This document shows, piece after piece, positions 62,303 through 64,000 of a stretch of 64,000 nucleotides of DNA (position 1 is its first letter; the number at the start of each line of letters is the position of its first letter). The DNA comes from Asinibacterium sp. OR53. Its GTDB lineage: Bacteria > Bacteroidota > Bacteroidia > Chitinophagales > Chitinophagaceae. Position numbers and translations under genes: made by a program. The notes under the pieces are model-generated. The model had not been told where the DNA came from and did no database searches. It saw only the letters and a list, made by a program, of their open reading frames with translations. The stretch is taken from contig NZ_KI911562.1 in NCBI RefSeq assembly GCF_000515315.1, positions 761,974-825,973 on the forward strand, written 5' to 3'.

Positions 62303-63465
62303 ACGATGGCTTTTTTAACTAAACTTAATGGCATAAATTTTAACTCTTTCAGTGATTGCTTGCTGTCAAAAAATAATACACAACATTTTGAGTTCTTAAT
62401 TTTTGCCGATGGATAAATTAGTCCATCAATTTTTGTTTCTCCGTCAAAAATGTACCTAAAATATTCAGTTACAATTTGTGTTGGGACATAATCTATATGC
62501 TCTTTCCCATCTCGTTTGATAGTTTGCGAAATGTCGGCGACGAAGTTTTTTAGGAACCTCGTTGAATAATAGTCTTTGAAATTTTCCAGGTCAAATATAC
62601 TTGGAGGAACGGGCAAATCACTAAAATCTATTACACTTAGAACTCTTTCAGGCTTAAAGGTCACAACAGTGAAGTGATCTTTGTCTTTATTGGATGTGTC
62701 CAAGGTTTCTGCTATTGCTGTGTCACTGTTAAATGCACAGTAGAACATTGATATTCCTGCAGGACTCATTCTATTGGGGTACAATGCATATTCATCAGGA
62801 GGTGATGCTATTTGCGAGGCTGTGAAAATCTTTTCTGTTTTGCTATGTTGTCTGCATCGAAATAACTCTACTTTTTGAGATATGTGTTTAATTAACCCAA
62901 ACTCTTTCACTTTTGAGCCAATTTCATCTAAAATATCATAGGCATTTTGATTGTATGAAAAACTTTTGAAATTGTCGCTGCGACCAAATAGGTATCTAGA
63001 TTTATGTTTAGTTACGTCTTTAAAATAGTCACAATGATAAACTAATATTTCACTGTCACTGTCATAATATCTATTAGGCTCGCTCCACGCTCTGTCATCA
63101 ATGCAATCTATTATGTCTTCATTTAATTGATAATTGTCGATTTCTAAAGCGATTTCGTCATTTATAAGTTCCCATTGAGTGTATGTCTCTCCCAAATAGC
63201 CTCCTTCACTTGAATCATAAGACATAAACTCTGCAGCATCTTCGTAAAAATTCATAATGCCTTCCATCATGAAAAACATCAATCTCTCGAAGGGAATTAC
63301 ATTTTTTGAACGCTTACAGTAACTGCAATTCCCCTTTTTTGAATTTCTTTTTATGAAATTGATAATAGCGGATTCATGGATATGTGAGGAACATACAAAA
63401 GTATCTTTTAGTCCGCTCAATCCTCTAGTCCATAAATCTTGTTGTTCTTGGTCAACTCCGCTCAT
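62299..63465 (-). CDS. HEPN/RES N-terminal plus RES domain toxin-like protein
   Basis: Protein of 388 aa. The N-terminal part (about 10-170) has a zinc-type CSYCKRS (about residues 47-53) and helical HEPN/RES-NTD character. The C-terminal part (about 205-380) is a RES domain: an early RCRQHSK arginine motif, then NRMSPAGISMFYCAFNSDTAIAETL, the RES core. RES toxins degrade NAD+. No Xre-type antitoxin of the usual RES pair is present; the downstream overlapping gene is unrelated. It lies next to a tRNA and an IS3 element. Confidence 0.85.
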   Translation of the reverse strand: MSGVDQEQQDLWTRGLSGLKDTFVCSSHIHESAIINFIKRNSKKGNCSYCKRSKNVIPFERLMFFMMEGIMNFYEDAAEFMSYDSSEGGYLGETYTQWELINDEIALEIDNYQLNEDIIDCIDDRAWSEPNRYYDSDSEILVYHCDYFKDVTKHKSRYLFGRSDNFKSFSYNQNAYDILDEIGSKVKEFGLIKHISQKVELFRCRQHSKTEKIFTASQIASPPDEYALYPNRMSPAGISMFYCAFNSDTAIAETLDTSNKDKDHFTVVTFKPERVLSVIDFSDLPVPPSIFDLENFKDYYSTRFLKNFVADISQTIKRDGKEHIDYVPTQIVTEYFRYIFDGETKIDGLIYPSAKIKNSKCCVLFFDSKQSLKELKFMPLSLVKKAIV

Positions 63466-63757
63466 TTATGTTGTACTTTATCGTTATAAATTCGCATGAC
63501 GATCAATCTAAAATCAATATTGAATAAATAAAATTATCAGATTATACGCTAAACCAGCCAGAAAATTGAATCACTCCCCAGAAATCCTAGAATCCTTCTC
63601 TGCGAGGTTAAAAAGTATAACTAAGACAATGCAAAGAGCCGCCCATTTTGGAGAGTTGATCGTGAAGCCTTATCATTTTTGAAGCCTTATCATTTTTAGG
63701 ACATCGCTAATTTAGACTTTTTGTTGTTTTTGACCTCCCTCCGGATTTCGGGCATCC
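63466..63757. other. AT-rich spacer upstream of HEPN-RES gene, with IS3 end
   Basis: No coding frame is convincing. It should contain the promoter of the RES operon in its first part. The right-hand part (from about 63663) belongs to the end of the IS3-family element. Confidence 0.5.
63664..63697. repeat. Perfect 17-bp tandem repeat at IS3 element end
   Basis: GAAGCCTTATCATTTTT occurs twice without a gap (63664-63680, 63681-63697), each preceded by T so that a TGAAGC end is available twice. It continues into AGGACA. The TG start and this position fit the terminal inverted repeat of an IS3-family element, here duplicated. Confidence 0.6.
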
Positions 63758-64000
63758 CTAAGTTGGAGAATTCAGACTGTTTGAAGGATAAAAAAACTCT
63801 TTATGAAGGTATGTATTTTCCGGTGAAGCCGACAGATTTTCTGTAGCTGCAAAATACATCCCTTCATGAAGAGGAACCTTGGGTATGTTTTTTTCCTTTC
63901 GCTCTTTTGATTGTTTTATCAGTTGTTCATCTACTACTTCAGCAGGCGTCTTACCATTTAAAGAACTGTGCGGTCGATAGTGATTATATTCCGCTACCCA
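63758..64000 (-). mobile_element. IS3-family transposase (OrfB), C-terminal part, cut by window edge
   Basis: The minus-strand frame enters at the window edge with WVAEYNHYRPHSSLNGKTPA, the conserved C-terminal end of the IS3-type integrase core (rve_3), and ends at TAG (63758-63760). Eighty residues are visible. After the core comes a tail of about 50 residues rich in Lys/Glu and Ser. The catalytic DDE residues lie outside the window, so intactness cannot be judged. Confidence 0.88.

Overview
The window is chromosomal DNA of a Bacteroidota bacterium, most likely a member of the Chitinophagaceae or a close relative. This rests on the SusC/SusD outer-membrane pair, the DUF4834, DUF6498 and DUF2252 proteins, and promoters of the Bacteroidota type (TTTG, about 19 to 21 bases, TAnnTTTG) that recur through the sequence. 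The family-level placement is inference; no rRNA gene is present.

Region 1 (about 0.1-13.6 kb) is a host-glycan utilisation locus. N-acetylneuraminate lyase, SusD, SusC and a five-Asp-box sialidase lie on the minus strand, next to a divergent FadR-type GntR regulator. The SusC and sialidase promoters carry the same 22-bp AT-rich operator-like sequence. A second minus-strand operon (sulfatase, a 172-aa unknown, and a GH109-type alpha-N-acetylgalactosaminidase) faces an MFS sugar transporter. Together these would strip and import sialylated, sulfated, GalNAc-containing (mucin-like) glycans.

Region 2 (13.6-36.9 kb) is mostly housekeeping: MgtC, DUF2252, nitroreductase, Gmk, SDR, M20 amidohydrolase, LysS, an RluE-type pseudouridine synthase, an LpxD-like acyltransferase, CysS, RlmD and HflX. 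Inside it are a Fur-family/SCO/MerC metal cluster with a palindrome at the merC promoter, a pair of rhomboids of which one lacks the catalytic serine, and an AhpC/AhpD-like peroxide pair behind an OxyR-like site.

Region 3 (37-49.3 kb) begins at tRNA-Asn and looks more AT-rich and accessory. It holds helically phased GTGGG repeats and an uncharacterised envelope module (a secreted 311-aa protein, a DUF6498 membrane protein and a PDZ protein) with a 7TMR-DISM histidine kinase and LuxR-type response regulator. All three transcription units of this module share one palindrome, ATACnAAC-N2-GTTTGTAT. A relic stretch, a GH29 fucosidase/dehydrogenase/AraC group and small metabolic genes follow.

Region 4 (49.3-61.1 kb) has PurF, a MarR-controlled pirin/YceI/FMN-reductase group with matching palindromes at both promoters, a SurA-like chaperone, the rimP-nusA-infB operon with a terminator-like hairpin in its leader, DUF4834, a HAD phosphatase and a CAT-anticodon tRNA with an unusual T-loop.

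Region 5 (61.1-64 kb) is a mobile-type insertion beside that tRNA. It carries a two-gene overlapping operon of a HEPN-RES toxin-like protein and a Cys-rich unknown, then the end of an IS3-family element running off the window. This two-gene module and the kinase-palindrome regulon are the best candidates for undescribed biology here.
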